DNA from: an uncultured Clostridium sp.
Lineage (GTDB): Bacteria; Bacillota; Clostridia; TANB77; CAG-508
Direction of reading: 5' to 3'
DNA length: 35,662 nucleotides
Assembly (NCBI GenBank): GCA_900553365.1
Contig: USDL01000013.1
Location: 1-35,662, forward strand
Shown here piece after piece: positions 16,940-25,393 of the stretch. The position numbers and the translations under genes are program-made. The notes beneath the pieces were generated by a model that saw only the letters and a program-made list of their open reading frames with translations, was not told the DNA's origin and searched no databases. Every line of letters starts with the position of its first letter. The first letter of the stretch is position 1.

Positions 16940-17743
16940 TTATTTTATTGTTTCTATTGCTCCAATTACTGTTGCGAATTGTGCTTGTTTTGGTATAATA
17001 AATTTTACATTATGCAATTTTTCTATTTTTTTTAAAACAATTTTTATATATGGCATTGTTGCAACGTTTCCTACAACAATTATATTCTTAAGCCTTGTTC
17101 TCTGTGCTCCAAATACAGCCATAACTCCTATTGTTTCAAATATCATATTTACTATTCCCATACATAAATCTTCTTTTGTAGCATTTTCACCTAATTTACC
17201 AAAATTAGCTGAAGTTATATCTGGTGGTAAAGTTTTTATTTCTTTAGTTGTTATATCCTGTATTCTTAAATCTATATTATTTAAATTGCCATTTTTTATT
17301 GTTTCGTTTATTTTATTTATTGAATCACAGTCTGCAATTTGTTTGCATAAATTTAGTAATGTTCCTCCGCCTATTCCTGTGCCTCCAATGTGTTTGAACT
17401 TTTTTCCTCTAGCCTCAACAAATGCAGTACCTGTTCCTATGCTTACAACTAGTCCTTTTTTTTGATTACTTAAATTCAGTCCACCCATACCGATTGAAAT
17501 AAATTCATCAACCTTTATTGTAGGAATGTTATATATGTCCTCTTTAATTTCGTCTTTTCCTACTCCTGTTAATACAATTTTCTGGATGTTTTTTACATCA
17601 ATTTTTTCTTTGATTATAAAGATTTCTAAGGCTTGAATAGTTGGAACTTTATTTAATATTAATTTATGTAAAATTTCTTTTTGTTCATTTACTTCTATTA
17701 TTTTTATAGTTGAACTTCCTGAATCTATCCCTATAATGTTCAT
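16940..17743 (-). CDS. coaW: Type II pantothenate kinase
   Basis: Phosphorylates pantothenate in the first step of coenzyme A synthesis. The 267-residue product has the ASKHA-fold phosphate loops: GIDSGSSTIKI at the N-terminus, VSIGTGTAFV near residue 100, and the GGTGIGGGTLLNL motif characteristic of type II enzymes; a C-terminal VVGNVATMPYIK block follows. It sits 17 bases after galK in the same transcript. Confidence 0.9.
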   Translation of the reverse strand: MNIIGIDSGSSTIKIIEVNEQKEILHKLILNKVPTIQALEIFIIKEKIDVKNIQKIVLTGVGKDEIKEDIYNIPTIKVDEFISIGMGGLNLSNQKKGLVVSIGTGTAFVEARGKKFKHIGGTGIGGGTLLNLCKQIADCDSINKINETIKNGNLNNIDLRIQDITTKEIKTLPPDITSANFGKLGENATKEDLCMGIVNMIFETIGVMAVFGAQRTRLKNIIVVGNVATMPYIKIVLKKIEKLHNVKFIIPKQAQFATVIGAIETIK

Positions 17744-17760
17744 TTTACCTCTTTCAAAAG

Positions 17761-18927
17761 CTAAATTGCTCTTACTCCATTTCCTATTTCTACTACATAG
17801 AATTCTGGATTATATCCTATTTTTTCTCTGTATCCTTTTTCAACATTTTTTATGAAGTTTTCAACTTTGTCTGTTTTTACAATGCTTACTGCACAGCCAC
17901 CAAAGCCAGCTCCTGTCATTCTTGCTCCTATAACTCCTTCTTGTTTTAGAGCTTCTTCAACTGCTGTATCTAATTCAATACCAGTAACTTCATAATCATC
18001 TCTTAATGAATTATGAGATTCTACCATTAATTTACCAAATAACTCTAAATCATTATTTTCTAATGCTTGTACTGCTTTTAATGTTCTTTGATTTTCATAT
18101 ACTGCATGTTTTGCACGTTTTTGTCTTATTTCATCCTTTATTGCACTTTTATGTTCTTCAAATTCTTTCTCTGTTAAATCTCCTAAAGATTTAATTTGTA
18201 AGCCACTTTCTTGTAATTCTTCTAATGCTTTTTCACATTCGGCTCTTCTTACATTATATTTTGAATCTCCTAGTCCTCTTTTTTTATTTGTATTTATTAT
18301 TACTATCTTTTCATTTTCTAGGTTTATTGGTGCATATTTATATTCAAGAGTTGCTGTATCTAAAAATACTGCATTATCTTTTTTCCCATTTGCAATAACA
18401 AATTGATCCATAATACCACAATTTACACCAACATATTTATTTTCTGCCATTTGTCCTATTAGTGCTATTTTTGTGTTATCCATATCTAATTTGAACATAT
18501 CCTTTAAAATAAATCCTGTTAACACTTCTAATGATGCTGATGAAGATAAACCTGCTCCATTTGGAATAGTTCCATAATATACTATATCAAAGCCATGGTC
18601 TATATTATATCCTTCATTTTTTAAAGCCCAAATAACTCCCTTTGGGTAATTAATCCAATTCTCATTTTCATTATATACTAAGTTATCGATTGAAGAGGTT
18701 AAAATTCCCAAATCATCAAAATTCATAGAGTAAAAGTTTAAAATTTTGTCTTCTCTTTCTCTTACTGTTGCATAAGTTCCCATTGTTAATGCACACGGAA
18801 ATACATGCCCACCATTATAATCTGTATGTTCACCTATTAGATTAACTCTTCCTGGAGCAAAATATGTTTTAAATCTACCTTCTGTTCCAAATATTTCCTT
18901 AAATTTTGTTTCGACTATTTCTTTCAT
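17761..18927 (-). CDS. galK: Galactokinase
   Basis: Phosphorylates galactose to galactose 1-phosphate (Leloir pathway). The GHMP kinase motifs are all present: GRVNLIGEHTDYNGG signature at about residues 27-41, the ATP loop GAGLSSSASLEV and the C-terminal RMTGAGFGGCAVS. Two adjacent ATGs occur; the second (18927) is 6 bases from AGGAGG, the first only 3, so the second is preferred (388 residues). galT and galE are not nearby. Confidence 0.96.
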   Translation of the reverse strand: MKEIVETKFKEIFGTEGRFKTYFAPGRVNLIGEHTDYNGGHVFPCALTMGTYATVREREDKILNFYSMNFDDLGILTSSIDNLVYNENENWINYPKGVIWALKNEGYNIDHGFDIVYYGTIPNGAGLSSSASLEVLTGFILKDMFKLDMDNTKIALIGQMAENKYVGVNCGIMDQFVIANGKKDNAVFLDTATLEYKYAPINLENEKIVIINTNKKRGLGDSKYNVRRAECEKALEELQESGLQIKSLGDLTEKEFEEHKSAIKDEIRQKRAKHAVYENQRTLKAVQALENNDLELFGKLMVESHNSLRDDYEVTGIELDTAVEEALKQEGVIGARMTGAGFGGCAVSIVKTDKVENFIKNVEKGYREKIGYNPEFYVVEIGNGVRAI

Positions 18928-18972
18928 CATTTTCCTCCTAGACGGATAAATTTTATAATTTATAACGTTATC

Positions 18973-19002
18973 ATTCTATCACAAAACAAATTTAATAATC
19001 AA
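18973..19002 (-). promoter_or_regulatory. Promoter of the galK operon
   Basis: Minus strand: TTGATT (19002-18997), 18-base spacer, TAGAAT (18978-18973), about 45 bases before the start codon. Confidence 0.65.
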
Positions 19003-19035
19003 TATTTTTTTGTAAAATTTTGTAATTTTTTTAGC

Positions 19036-19846
19036 CTATCTTTTAAATTCATCTAATGTTTTAAATTCATAGCCTTGTTTTTTTATTTCTTTTATTGTTT
19101 CATCCAAAATATTTGTATTATCTTTGGAATTAGCATGTAATAATATAACCGCTCCATTATGTGTATTTGATAAGATTTTTTCTTTTGCATAATTTTCTCT
19201 TCCTTGCTTATTTTCGTCCCAGTCATCATAAGCAAAACTCCACATTACGGTTGTGTATCCTAAGCTTTTGCTTAAATATAGCGTTCTTTGGCTAAATTCA
19301 CCTTTAGGAGGCCTTAGATATTTCATTTCATATCCAAATTTTTCAAATACTGTTACATGAAGTTTCATTATTTCTTCTTTTACTTTATCATTATCTAAAT
19401 CTGGCATACTTGGATGATTTACAGTATGGTTTCCAACTATATGACCTTCATCAATCATTCTTTTTACTAGTTCTGGTTTTGTGTTTAGATAATGACCAGT
19501 TATGAAAAAGGCTGCCTTTACATCATTTTCTTTTAAAACATCTAAAATTTGAGGAGTATATCCCGCTTCATATCCCTCATCAAAAGTTAAATACACAAAT
19601 TTATCCTCTTTATTTCCCATTGCTATGTCTTCATTTTCATCTATTAATTTTTTATTATTACTGCCTAAATCTGGCTGTTCATGGTTATCATTTCTTTTTA
19701 TTCCCCAGCCTATTTTTTTATTGCTAAGTACCGCCCCACTGCTTGTTCCGTATTGTTTTATTCTCATTTTGTTTACCTATTACTGCTAAAATAATAATTG
19801 CAGTTATAACAATTATTGTAATTATAATTAAAGTTCTCTTTTTCAT
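19036..19846 (-). CDS. PdaA-like polysaccharide deacetylase, interrupted by +1 shift at CGG
   Basis: NodB-fold deacetylase of the PdaA type, which in Bacillus acts on N-acetylmuramic acid of spore cortex peptidoglycan. The ATG at 19846 follows GGAGAG and encodes MKKRTL plus a membrane anchor (residues 5-24). At codon 33 the frame meets CGG (19750-19748), and zero-frame reading stops eight codons later. Skipping the C gives GGA and joins the anchor to the conserved LSNKKIGWGIKRN segment and the catalytic domain: TFDEGYE (D89), the metal histidines H140 and H144 (NHTVNH) and RPPKGEFS. An ATG at 19767 could start a 243-residue protein but it lacks a ribosome binding site and the anchor. Corrected length is 269 residues. 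Confidence 0.85.
19747..19750 (-). other. CGGA recoding site in the deacetylase gene (glycine 33)
   Basis: Zero frame reads ATA CGG AAC; reading ATA (C)GGA ACA joins the membrane anchor to the enzyme domain. In the new frame the nearby GGGGCGGTA is GGG GCG GTA, so no second in-frame CGG follows. Confidence 0.6.
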
Positions 19847-19934
19847 ACTTATCTCTCCTCTTTTAATTAAATATAATCCTTAATTTTTGTTTCTTTTATA
19901 TAAATATGATTAGAGAATGAGTAATATACGAATT

Positions 19935-20894
19935 TTAAACAAATTCGTAATTTATAATTTCAATTTTATTAGATATAAATTTTGAATTATTATCTATTGG
20001 CTTGCTTAAATCTGTTGTAATATATTTTTTATTATCATCTGGAAATACTGTTACTATTTCTTTATCATTTTTTTCTTTTGCAATTATACTTGCTATCATA
20101 TTAGCTCCTGATGATATACCAACTCCTATTCCTAAATTTTTAGCTATTTTTCTAGCCATGTTTATGCTGTCATCATCATTTACTGTTATTATTTCATCTA
20201 TTATATTTTTATCTACTATATCTGGAATAAAATCATCTCCTATTCCTTCTATTTTATGATTTCCTATTATTTTATTTTGAGATAGTAGTGGCATTTTGTC
20301 TGGCTCAAGAGCATAAACTTTTATTTTAGAGTCAAATTCTTTCAACTTTTTTGCCGTTCCAACTAAGGTACCTCCTGTTCCTATTCCTGAAACAAATCCT
20401 CCTATTTTGTCTCCTAGAGTATTTAATATTTCTTGTCCTGTTGTTTCATAATGGGCTAATATGTTGTTTTGATTAGAAAATTGGTTTGCTAAAAATGCAT
20501 TGTTTTCTTCAGCATATTCTTTAGCTTCTTCTACAGCCTTTTTAAAGCCCCCTTTTTCTCTTGAGATAAGTGTTACTTTTGCATTATACATTTTCATAAG
20601 ATTTAGCCTTTCTTTGCTTACCCAGTCTGGCATAAAAATATGAACTGGATTTCCTAAAAAACTACCTAATGCACTAAGTGAAATCCCTGTGTTACCGCTT
20701 GTTGCTTCAACTATTTCCATTCCTTTCTTTAAAGTACCATCTTGATACGCTTTTGAAAGTATATAATAAGCTACTCTATCTTTTATACTTCCAGTTAAAT
20801 TGTAAAATTCTAACTTTGTATAGAACCAATTTTCATTTTCATTATATTTGTACCTAATTTTTATCATTGGTGTATTACCTATTTTTATGTTCAT
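19935..20894 (-). CDS. cysK: Cysteine synthase family PLP enzyme
   Basis: Most likely O-acetylserine sulfhydrylase, making cysteine from O-acetylserine and sulfide. The 319-residue product has IGNTPMIKI at the N-terminus, the PLP lysine K38 in GSIKDR, the substrate loop TSGNTG, and the phosphate-binding GIGTGGTLVG; the SSGAN block lies near residue 257. The last 25 residues, after the usual FPD end, form an unusual extension (SKFISNKIEIINYEFV). The family also contains cystathionine beta-synthases, so the exact substrate is inferred. AAGGAGG precedes ATG. Confidence 0.85.
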   Translation of the reverse strand: MNIKIGNTPMIKIRYKYNENENWFYTKLEFYNLTGSIKDRVAYYILSKAYQDGTLKKGMEIVEATSGNTGISLSALGSFLGNPVHIFMPDWVSKERLNLMKMYNAKVTLISREKGGFKKAVEEAKEYAEENNAFLANQFSNQNNILAHYETTGQEILNTLGDKIGGFVSGIGTGGTLVGTAKKLKEFDSKIKVYALEPDKMPLLSQNKIIGNHKIEGIGDDFIPDIVDKNIIDEIITVNDDDSINMARKIAKNLGIGVGISSGANMIASIIAKEKNDKEIVTVFPDDNKKYITTDLSKPIDNNSKFISNKIEIINYEFV

Positions 20895-21077
20895 AAATTT
20901 CCTCCTTATATTTTATATAATATTCAAAATATTATTTTTAGCTAATAAAGGTATTTAACTTTATTTGCATAATTTCAAGTGATAAAGTATAAATTTAGTT
21001 GTTAAAATATAGGGTTTGCTTTTTTCAAATAAACATTTACTCCTATGTTTCATTTTCATCTTTTTAGTGTTTTTTCA

Positions 21078-21107
21078 TTGACAAATAGTGTGGCTTAGGG
21101 GTATATT
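21078..21107 (+). promoter_or_regulatory. Promoter of agrA-agrC within the 20895-21205 gap
   Basis: TTGACA (21078-21083), 18-base spacer, TATATT (21102-21107), about 100 bases upstream of agrA. The 311-base gap between the divergent cysK and agrA holds no gene. I did not find a convincing tandem LytTR binding site in it. Confidence 0.7.
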
Positions 21108-21205
21108 ATAGGTGGTAATTTGCAAAATTTTCCATTTTTGTGTCGAACCTTTGGTATATACATCAATAATGAGGTTTTTATATTAATTACATAAGGAGTA
21201 CTTTT

Positions 21206-21934
21206 ATGTTACATTTTGTTTTATGTGATGATAATGTTCAAGTATTGGATAGATTAGAAAAAACATTACAGTCAATTTTTACAAAAGATGACATTGATGC
21301 TCAAGTAGTTTATAAATCAAAAACTCCAGAAGAAGTAATTAACTATATTGATAACAATGATACTGATGTTTTAATATTAGACATTAATTTAAGGTCTAAT
21401 ATTTCAGGATGTGATGTTGCAAATATCGTAAGAAAGAAAAATAAAAACATATATATAATTTTTTTAACTGGTCATTTGGAATATGGACTGTTAGCGTATA
21501 AATACAAAACTTTTGACTATCTAGCCAAACCAGTTACAGATGAAAGACTTGAAGAAACTATTCTTAGACTTGTAGATGATACTATAGAATCGCACGCAAA
21601 ATTTATTAAATTAAATAATAACACTTTTCTCAAACAGGATGATATTAATTATATAAAAAAAGATGGTATGAAATTAGTTTTTTGTACTTCTTCAAAGACT
21701 TACGAAATCTATAGTTCTTTTTCTAAAATACAATCTTGTCTACCAGATAATTTTATTAGATGTCATAAGTCTTATATCATAAATATTAATAATGTTACTA
21801 ACTTGAATGGGAACAATATTGTTATGTTTGATCATAACGCTATATGTTATATAGGGGCAAAATACAAAAATAAATTTTTGGAGGTCATAAAAAATGAAAA
21901 CATTACAAAACATTTGGAGTATATTAACAAGTGA
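21206..21934 (+). CDS. agrA: LytTR-type response regulator (AgrA-like)
   Basis: Transcription factor of the agr type. The 242-residue product has a receiver domain (acidic pair D8-D9, phospho-acceptor D59 in VLILDINL, the conserved KP in YLAKPV) and a C-terminal LytTR DNA-binding domain with FIRCHKSYIININNV. AAGGAG precedes the ATG. It overlaps the next gene by 41 bases, which indicates coupled expression with the kinase. Confidence 0.88.
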   Translation: MLHFVLCDDNVQVLDRLEKTLQSIFTKDDIDAQVVYKSKTPEEVINYIDNNDTDVLILDINLRSNISGCDVANIVRKKNKNIYIIFLTGHLEYGLLAYKYKTFDYLAKPVTDERLEETILRLVDDTIESHAKFIKLNNNTFLKQDDINYIKKDGMKLVFCTSSKTYEIYSSFSKIQSCLPDNFIRCHKSYIININNVTNLNGNNIVMFDHNAICYIGAKYKNKFLEVIKNENITKHLEYINK

Positions 21935-23267
21935 AAATCAACTATTTATAGATTTAAATGGTATTCCATGCACTTTTATTGAAATTTACCTTTATATGCT
22001 TATATTTACAACTTTATTAAATATCAAATCAACAACAAAGAAAAAAATTTTATTTGTTGTTAGCTTTTCAATAATTTCTTTATTAAATACATACTTTGGA
22101 ATTCCACCTTTTAATACTTTTGTCAATGTTATTTCAATGCCTGTTTTAGTTTTACTAATATTTCGAACTAGTGTATTAAAAGCAATACTTTCAGATATTG
22201 TATTATATATTATAGTTTTATTATTTGGTACAATTATAATGACAATATATTCTGCTGTGTTAAAAGTTCCATCATCTGTAACATCAACAATTCCTATACA
22301 TAAAATTTGTTTCTCTTTGTTGAATTATATTGGATTATATTTTATTTATAAACTATTTAAAAGATTTAATATCAAATTTTCTTTATCAGATAAATTTAAT
22401 ATTAAAAATTCGCACTTACTTATTACTAATTTTCTAATTGGTTCAATTGCTTTAGCTATTGAATATTACCTTTTATTTAATTATATTGATTTTATGCCTA
22501 ATCCTTTAGTGTTTTTAACTTTGTTTATTGTTTCTTTATATTTTGCTATTAGCATGTTTAGTTTAATTAGAACTAACAAGTTAGAAGAAACTACTCAAAA
22601 TTTGGAAGAGCAGAAAATGTATAATAAAACTCTATCTACTTTACATGATAATATTAGAGGCTTTAAGCATGATTTTAATAACATAATTCAAGCTATTGGT
22701 GGTTATATTTCAGTTGGAAACATGGATGGCTTAAAATCTTATTATAAAGATTTGCTAGAAGAATGTCAGCTTAATAATAACTTGGCAGTGTTAAACCCTG
22801 AACTTATTAATAATCCTGCTATTTATAGTTTGTTAACTGATAAATATTATAAAGCAGAAAAGCATGAAATTAAGCTTTCCTTAGAAATTATGGCTGATTT
22901 AAGTAACCTAAACATAAAAACTTATGAACTTACTAGGATTTTAGGTATACTTTTAGACAATGCCATCGAAGCCGCTTCACAATGTGACGAAAAGATAGTT
23001 AATGTTATTTTTAGAAATGATAAGAATCGTAATAAAACTCTAATTATTGTTCAAAATTCTTACATCAACAAAGGTATAAACATTGATAGAATTTTTGAAA
23101 AAGGTTACACTTCTAGGGAAGATAATGCAGAAGATAATAAGTCTGAAGGTAATCATGGATTAGGTTTGTGGGAAGTTAGAAAATATCTAACTAAAAATTC
23201 TAATCTTGATTTATACACTACAAAAACTAAAGAGCTTTTCACACAACAGTTTGCAATTTATAATTAA
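21894..23267 (+). CDS. agrC: Quorum-sensing histidine kinase (AgrC-like)
   Basis: Membrane sensor kinase expected to detect the cyclic peptide made from the facing agrD. The 457-residue product has about six membrane helices in the first 220 residues, then the phospho-acceptor H259 in GFKHDFNN, and a GHKL ATPase domain with LGILLDNAIEAAS (N box) and GNHGLGLWEVRKYL (G2 box). GGAGG precedes the ATG inside the end of agrA. Regulator-before-kinase order is the reverse of staphylococcal agrCA. Confidence 0.88.
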   Translation: MKTLQNIWSILTSENQLFIDLNGIPCTFIEIYLYMLIFTTLLNIKSTTKKKILFVVSFSIISLLNTYFGIPPFNTFVNVISMPVLVLLIFRTSVLKAILSDIVLYIIVLLFGTIIMTIYSAVLKVPSSVTSTIPIHKICFSLLNYIGLYFIYKLFKRFNIKFSLSDKFNIKNSHLLITNFLIGSIALAIEYYLLFNYIDFMPNPLVFLTLFIVSLYFAISMFSLIRTNKLEETTQNLEEQKMYNKTLSTLHDNIRGFKHDFNNIIQAIGGYISVGNMDGLKSYYKDLLEECQLNNNLAVLNPELINNPAIYSLLTDKYYKAEKHEIKLSLEIMADLSNLNIKTYELTRILGILLDNAIEAASQCDEKIVNVIFRNDKNRNKTLIIVQNSYINKGINIDRIFEKGYTSREDNAEDNKSEGNHGLGLWEVRKYLTKNSNLDLYTTKTKELFTQQFAIYN

Positions 23268-23272
23268 TAAGT

Positions 23273-23309
23273 AAATACAGTCTAGAGGGCTAATATCTAG
23301 ACTGTATTT
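23273..23309. terminator. Bidirectional terminator between agrC and agrD
   Basis: AAATACAGTCTAGA (23273-23286) and TCTAGACTGTATTT (23296-23309) form a perfect 14-bp stem with a nine-base loop, lying 5 bases after the agrC stop and 12 bases after the agrD stop. The plus-strand side has the better T run. Confidence 0.85.
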
Positions 23310-23321
23310 TTAATATTTACA

Positions 23322-23441
23322 CTAGTCTTTTTTTATTAAAGATGCTGGCATTTTTGGTTGATGCCAATTAATGAAAACATAAGATGCAACGTTTGTGCTT
23401 CTAGCATATTTTTCTGCTATTTTTGCTAATAATTTTAACAT
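23322..23441 (-). CDS. agrD: AgrD-like cyclic autoinducer propeptide lacking cysteine
   Basis: A 39-residue frame from ATG at 23441 to TAG at 23322, behind a run of six G that serves as ribosome binding site. It has the three AgrD parts: an amphipathic N-terminal leader (MLKLLAKIAEKYARS), a core (ASYVFINW, residues 19-26) and the conserved C-terminal cleavage tail HQPKMPASL. There is no cysteine anywhere in the peptide. At the expected ring position is Ser20 following Ala19, so a lactone ring closed on serine is likely. It lies directly after agrB in the same direction, as in agr loci. Confidence 0.85.
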   Translation of the reverse strand: MLKLLAKIAEKYARSTNVASYVFINWHQPKMPASLIKKD

Positions 23442-23498
23442 TACTCTTCCCCCCTTTACTAATAAATTTTCTATGTGTCAATTTTTTATGAACAAGGT

Positions 23499-24122
23499 TT
23501 AAATATTTTCTTTATTTCTAACATATTCTTCATATCCATATTTATTTTGAGCTATTTTGTACATAACTCTCGTTATTGATATTGTTTGGAATAATGTTCC
23601 AAATAAAAATATGTTAGATATAATAGAATTTTTTATAATTAGAGATATTGTAAGCATTAATGTCATAATTATATATGATATTATCTTTTTGGCTTTTCTT
23701 TCCTTTTTTCTAAGTATTGGTACATCTTCCGTATCTGCTGGAGCATACCAACTAATCATAATAACTGCGAAAATCCATATTGTTGCTGTTAACATAATTC
23801 TAATCATTCTAGATAATACAATATATTTACTAAGAAGGGCTGTACCTATGTAAAAAATTGAAGTTGCTAGTACACATTTCACATGTGTTTTAAAATGTGC
23901 TCCCCCCACCATTGCTCTATATGGTGTTATTATAAGTATTGATATAAGTGTTAAATCTAACACTCCAGCTAGCCAAGCTACAAACAATATAATAAATGTT
24001 TTGGGTATTTCACCTATTGCTAACTGTAATCCATAATTAATTACTTCTGCTCTTTCATCATCTACATCTGGCATTTTTTTTCTAATCCTCAAGGTTAATT
24101 TATTACATATCGATTCTACCAT
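23499..24122 (-). CDS. agrB: Accessory gene regulator B (AgrB) peptidase
   Basis: Membrane cysteine protease that removes the AgrD tail and closes the ring. The 207-residue product has the family core YRAMVGGAHFKTHVKC, giving the catalytic histidine H76 and cysteine C83 at the required seven-residue spacing, flanked by five or six membrane helices. A GTG three codons upstream lies within the ribosome binding site GAGGTG, so ATG at 24122 is the better start. It forms a two-gene unit with agrD. Confidence 0.93.
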   Translation of the reverse strand: MVESICNKLTLRIRKKMPDVDDERAEVINYGLQLAIGEIPKTFIILFVAWLAGVLDLTLISILIITPYRAMVGGAHFKTHVKCVLATSIFYIGTALLSKYIVLSRMIRIMLTATIWIFAVIMISWYAPADTEDVPILRKKERKAKKIISYIIMTLMLTISLIIKNSIISNIFLFGTLFQTISITRVMYKIAQNKYGYEEYVRNKENI

Positions 24123-24174
24123 TTGAATCACCTCAAATTATCCTTACTTTTTCTATTGTTATTGTACAATATTT

Positions 24175-24203
24175 ATTCTATAATTTGTATTTTTCTTTAT
24201 AAA
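24175..24203 (-). promoter_or_regulatory. Possible promoter of agrB-agrD
   Basis: Minus strand: TTTATA (24203-24198), 17-base spacer, TAGAAT (24180-24175). The -35 box is weak, as expected for an activator-dependent promoter, but the call is tentative. Downstream lies the palindromic TTGTACAA. Confidence 0.35.
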
Positions 24204-24208
24204 CGCAT

Positions 24209-24257
24209 AAAAAAACTATATGTAAAATTGCAAATTGCATTTTCATATAGTTTTTTT
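24209..24257 (-). terminator. Terminator of the methyltransferase gene
   Basis: AAAAAAACTATATG (24209-24222) and CATATAGTTTTTTT (24244-24257) form a perfect 14-bp stem with A and T tracts on both sides, so it can act in both directions. Confidence 0.85.
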
Positions 24258-24282
24258 CGTTTTTAATATAATTTACATAATG

Positions 24283-25143
24283 CTATTTTTCCCATTTTCC
24301 ATAAATTCCACAAGGTAATATTAAATTTGAATTACTCATTGGTAAACCTATCTCTCCTGCGGATATTTTGCCCTTATAGTCTTTTAAATTTAGTTTTAGA
24401 ATATTACTTAATACTTCGCCTGAAATTCCAGTTGTATATGAATTTATTAAGAAAAATAATGGATTTTTACTTAATACTTTTATACATAGTTCTACTAGAT
24501 TTGATATGTTTTCCTCAAATTGCCATACTTCTCCTGATGCCCCTCTTCCATAAGAAGGTGGATCCATTATAATTGCATCATAAGTATTTCCTCTTCTTAT
24601 TTCTCTTTGAACAAATTTTACTACATCATCAACTATATAGCGAACTGGTCTATCTTGAAGTCCTGATGAAATTATGTTTTCTTTTGCCCAAGCTACCATT
24701 CCTTTTGAACTATCAACATGGCATACAGAAGCTCCTGCTGAACTACAAGCTACGGTTGCTCCTCCAGTATACGCAAATAAATTTAATACCTTTATTGGTC
24801 TTCTTGCCATTTTTATTTTGTCAATCATCCAATCCCAGTTTACTGCTTGTTCAGGAAATAATCCTGTATGTTTAAATCCCATTGGTTTTATATTGAATAC
24901 TAAATTTTTATAATTAATTTGCCATGCAGCTGGTAATTTTGTTTTATAACTCCAAGCTCCTCCACCAGTTTTGCTTCTTGTATATGTAGCATTTGCTTTT
25001 TTCCATTTTTCAGGGAAACTTTGTGTTTTCCAAATTATTTGTGGATCTGGTCTTACTAAAGTATACTTTCCCCAGCGTTCTAGTTTTTCCCCATTTGCCA
25101 TATCTATTATTTCATAATCTTTCCAATTTGTTGCTATATTCAA
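24283..25143 (-). CDS. Class I SAM-dependent methyltransferase, RlmI-like
   Basis: Probable rRNA methyltransferase of the RlmI/RlmK-like group. The 286-residue product has the SAM loop VLNLFAYTGGATVA around residue 118, the acidic residue in HVDSSKGMVAWAKEN, and the catalytic DPPSYGRG motif near residue 200, which is typical of this group. An N-terminal PUA domain as in full-length RlmI is absent. The start is ATG behind GGAGAG. The RNA target is not known. Confidence 0.82.
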   Translation of the reverse strand: MNIATNWKDYEIIDMANGEKLERWGKYTLVRPDPQIIWKTQSFPEKWKKANATYTRSKTGGGAWSYKTKLPAAWQINYKNLVFNIKPMGFKHTGLFPEQAVNWDWMIDKIKMARRPIKVLNLFAYTGGATVACSSAGASVCHVDSSKGMVAWAKENIISSGLQDRPVRYIVDDVVKFVQREIRRGNTYDAIIMDPPSYGRGASGEVWQFEENISNLVELCIKVLSKNPLFFLINSYTTGISGEVLSNILKLNLKDYKGKISAGEIGLPMSNSNLILPCGIYGKWEK

Positions 25144-25157
25144 TTACTATCTCTCCT

Positions 25158-25331
25158 TTATAGTTTATTTAATAGGTTAAAAAACGAATATATTAATGCT
25201 GTATTTATAACTGTGCATATTCCAAACAATATTAATCCTATCATTATTATTTTGTTTGCAAATCCTATTTTATGTTCTTTTTTCTCCTCAAACTTTTCAT
25301 TCCAATAACTTGAATCTGTAACATCTATCAT
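25158..25331 (-). CDS. Small membrane protein, 57 residues
   Basis: The frame runs from ATG at 25331 behind a perfect AGGAGG to TAA at 25158. It has a charged N-terminal part (SSYWNEKFEEKKEHKIGFAN) and one membrane helix at about residues 28-50 (IIMIGLILFGICTVINTALI). I do not recognise a family. It lies between uvrC and the methyltransferase gene in the same direction, 14 bases before the latter. The start codon lies inside the right arm of a 14-bp inverted repeat. Confidence 0.7.
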   Translation of the reverse strand: MIDVTDSSYWNEKFEEKKEHKIGFANKIIMIGLILFGICTVINTALIYSFFNLLNKL

Positions 25332-25389
25332 ATTTGTACCTCCTTGTCCCTTATTAAAAATATATTCCTAGAGTAGTACAAATATGATA
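25326..25389 (-). promoter_or_regulatory. Inverted repeat that can mask the start of the small membrane protein
   Basis: In mRNA sense TATCATATTTGTAC (25389-25376) can pair perfectly with GTACAAATATGATA (25339-25326). The second arm contains the ATG at 25331-25329, and AGGAGG lies at the edge of the loop. The first arm begins five bases after the uvrC stop codon. Confidence 0.5.
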
Positions 25390-25393
25390 ATTT

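Noticed and set aside
19734..19737. Frame break in the deacetylase gene explained by a G4 run (phase variation or homopolymer error)
   Set aside because: A one-base loss there also restores the frame, but the run is short, and the in-frame CGG a few codons earlier explains this gene and the other three with one rule.
20895..21205. Tandem LytTR binding site upstream of agrA
   Set aside because: No pair of matching direct repeats at the expected spacing could be seen.
24120..24131. GTG start for agrB three codons upstream
   Set aside because: The GTG is part of the GAGGTG ribosome binding site; the same applies to the GTG before yqfC at 12006.
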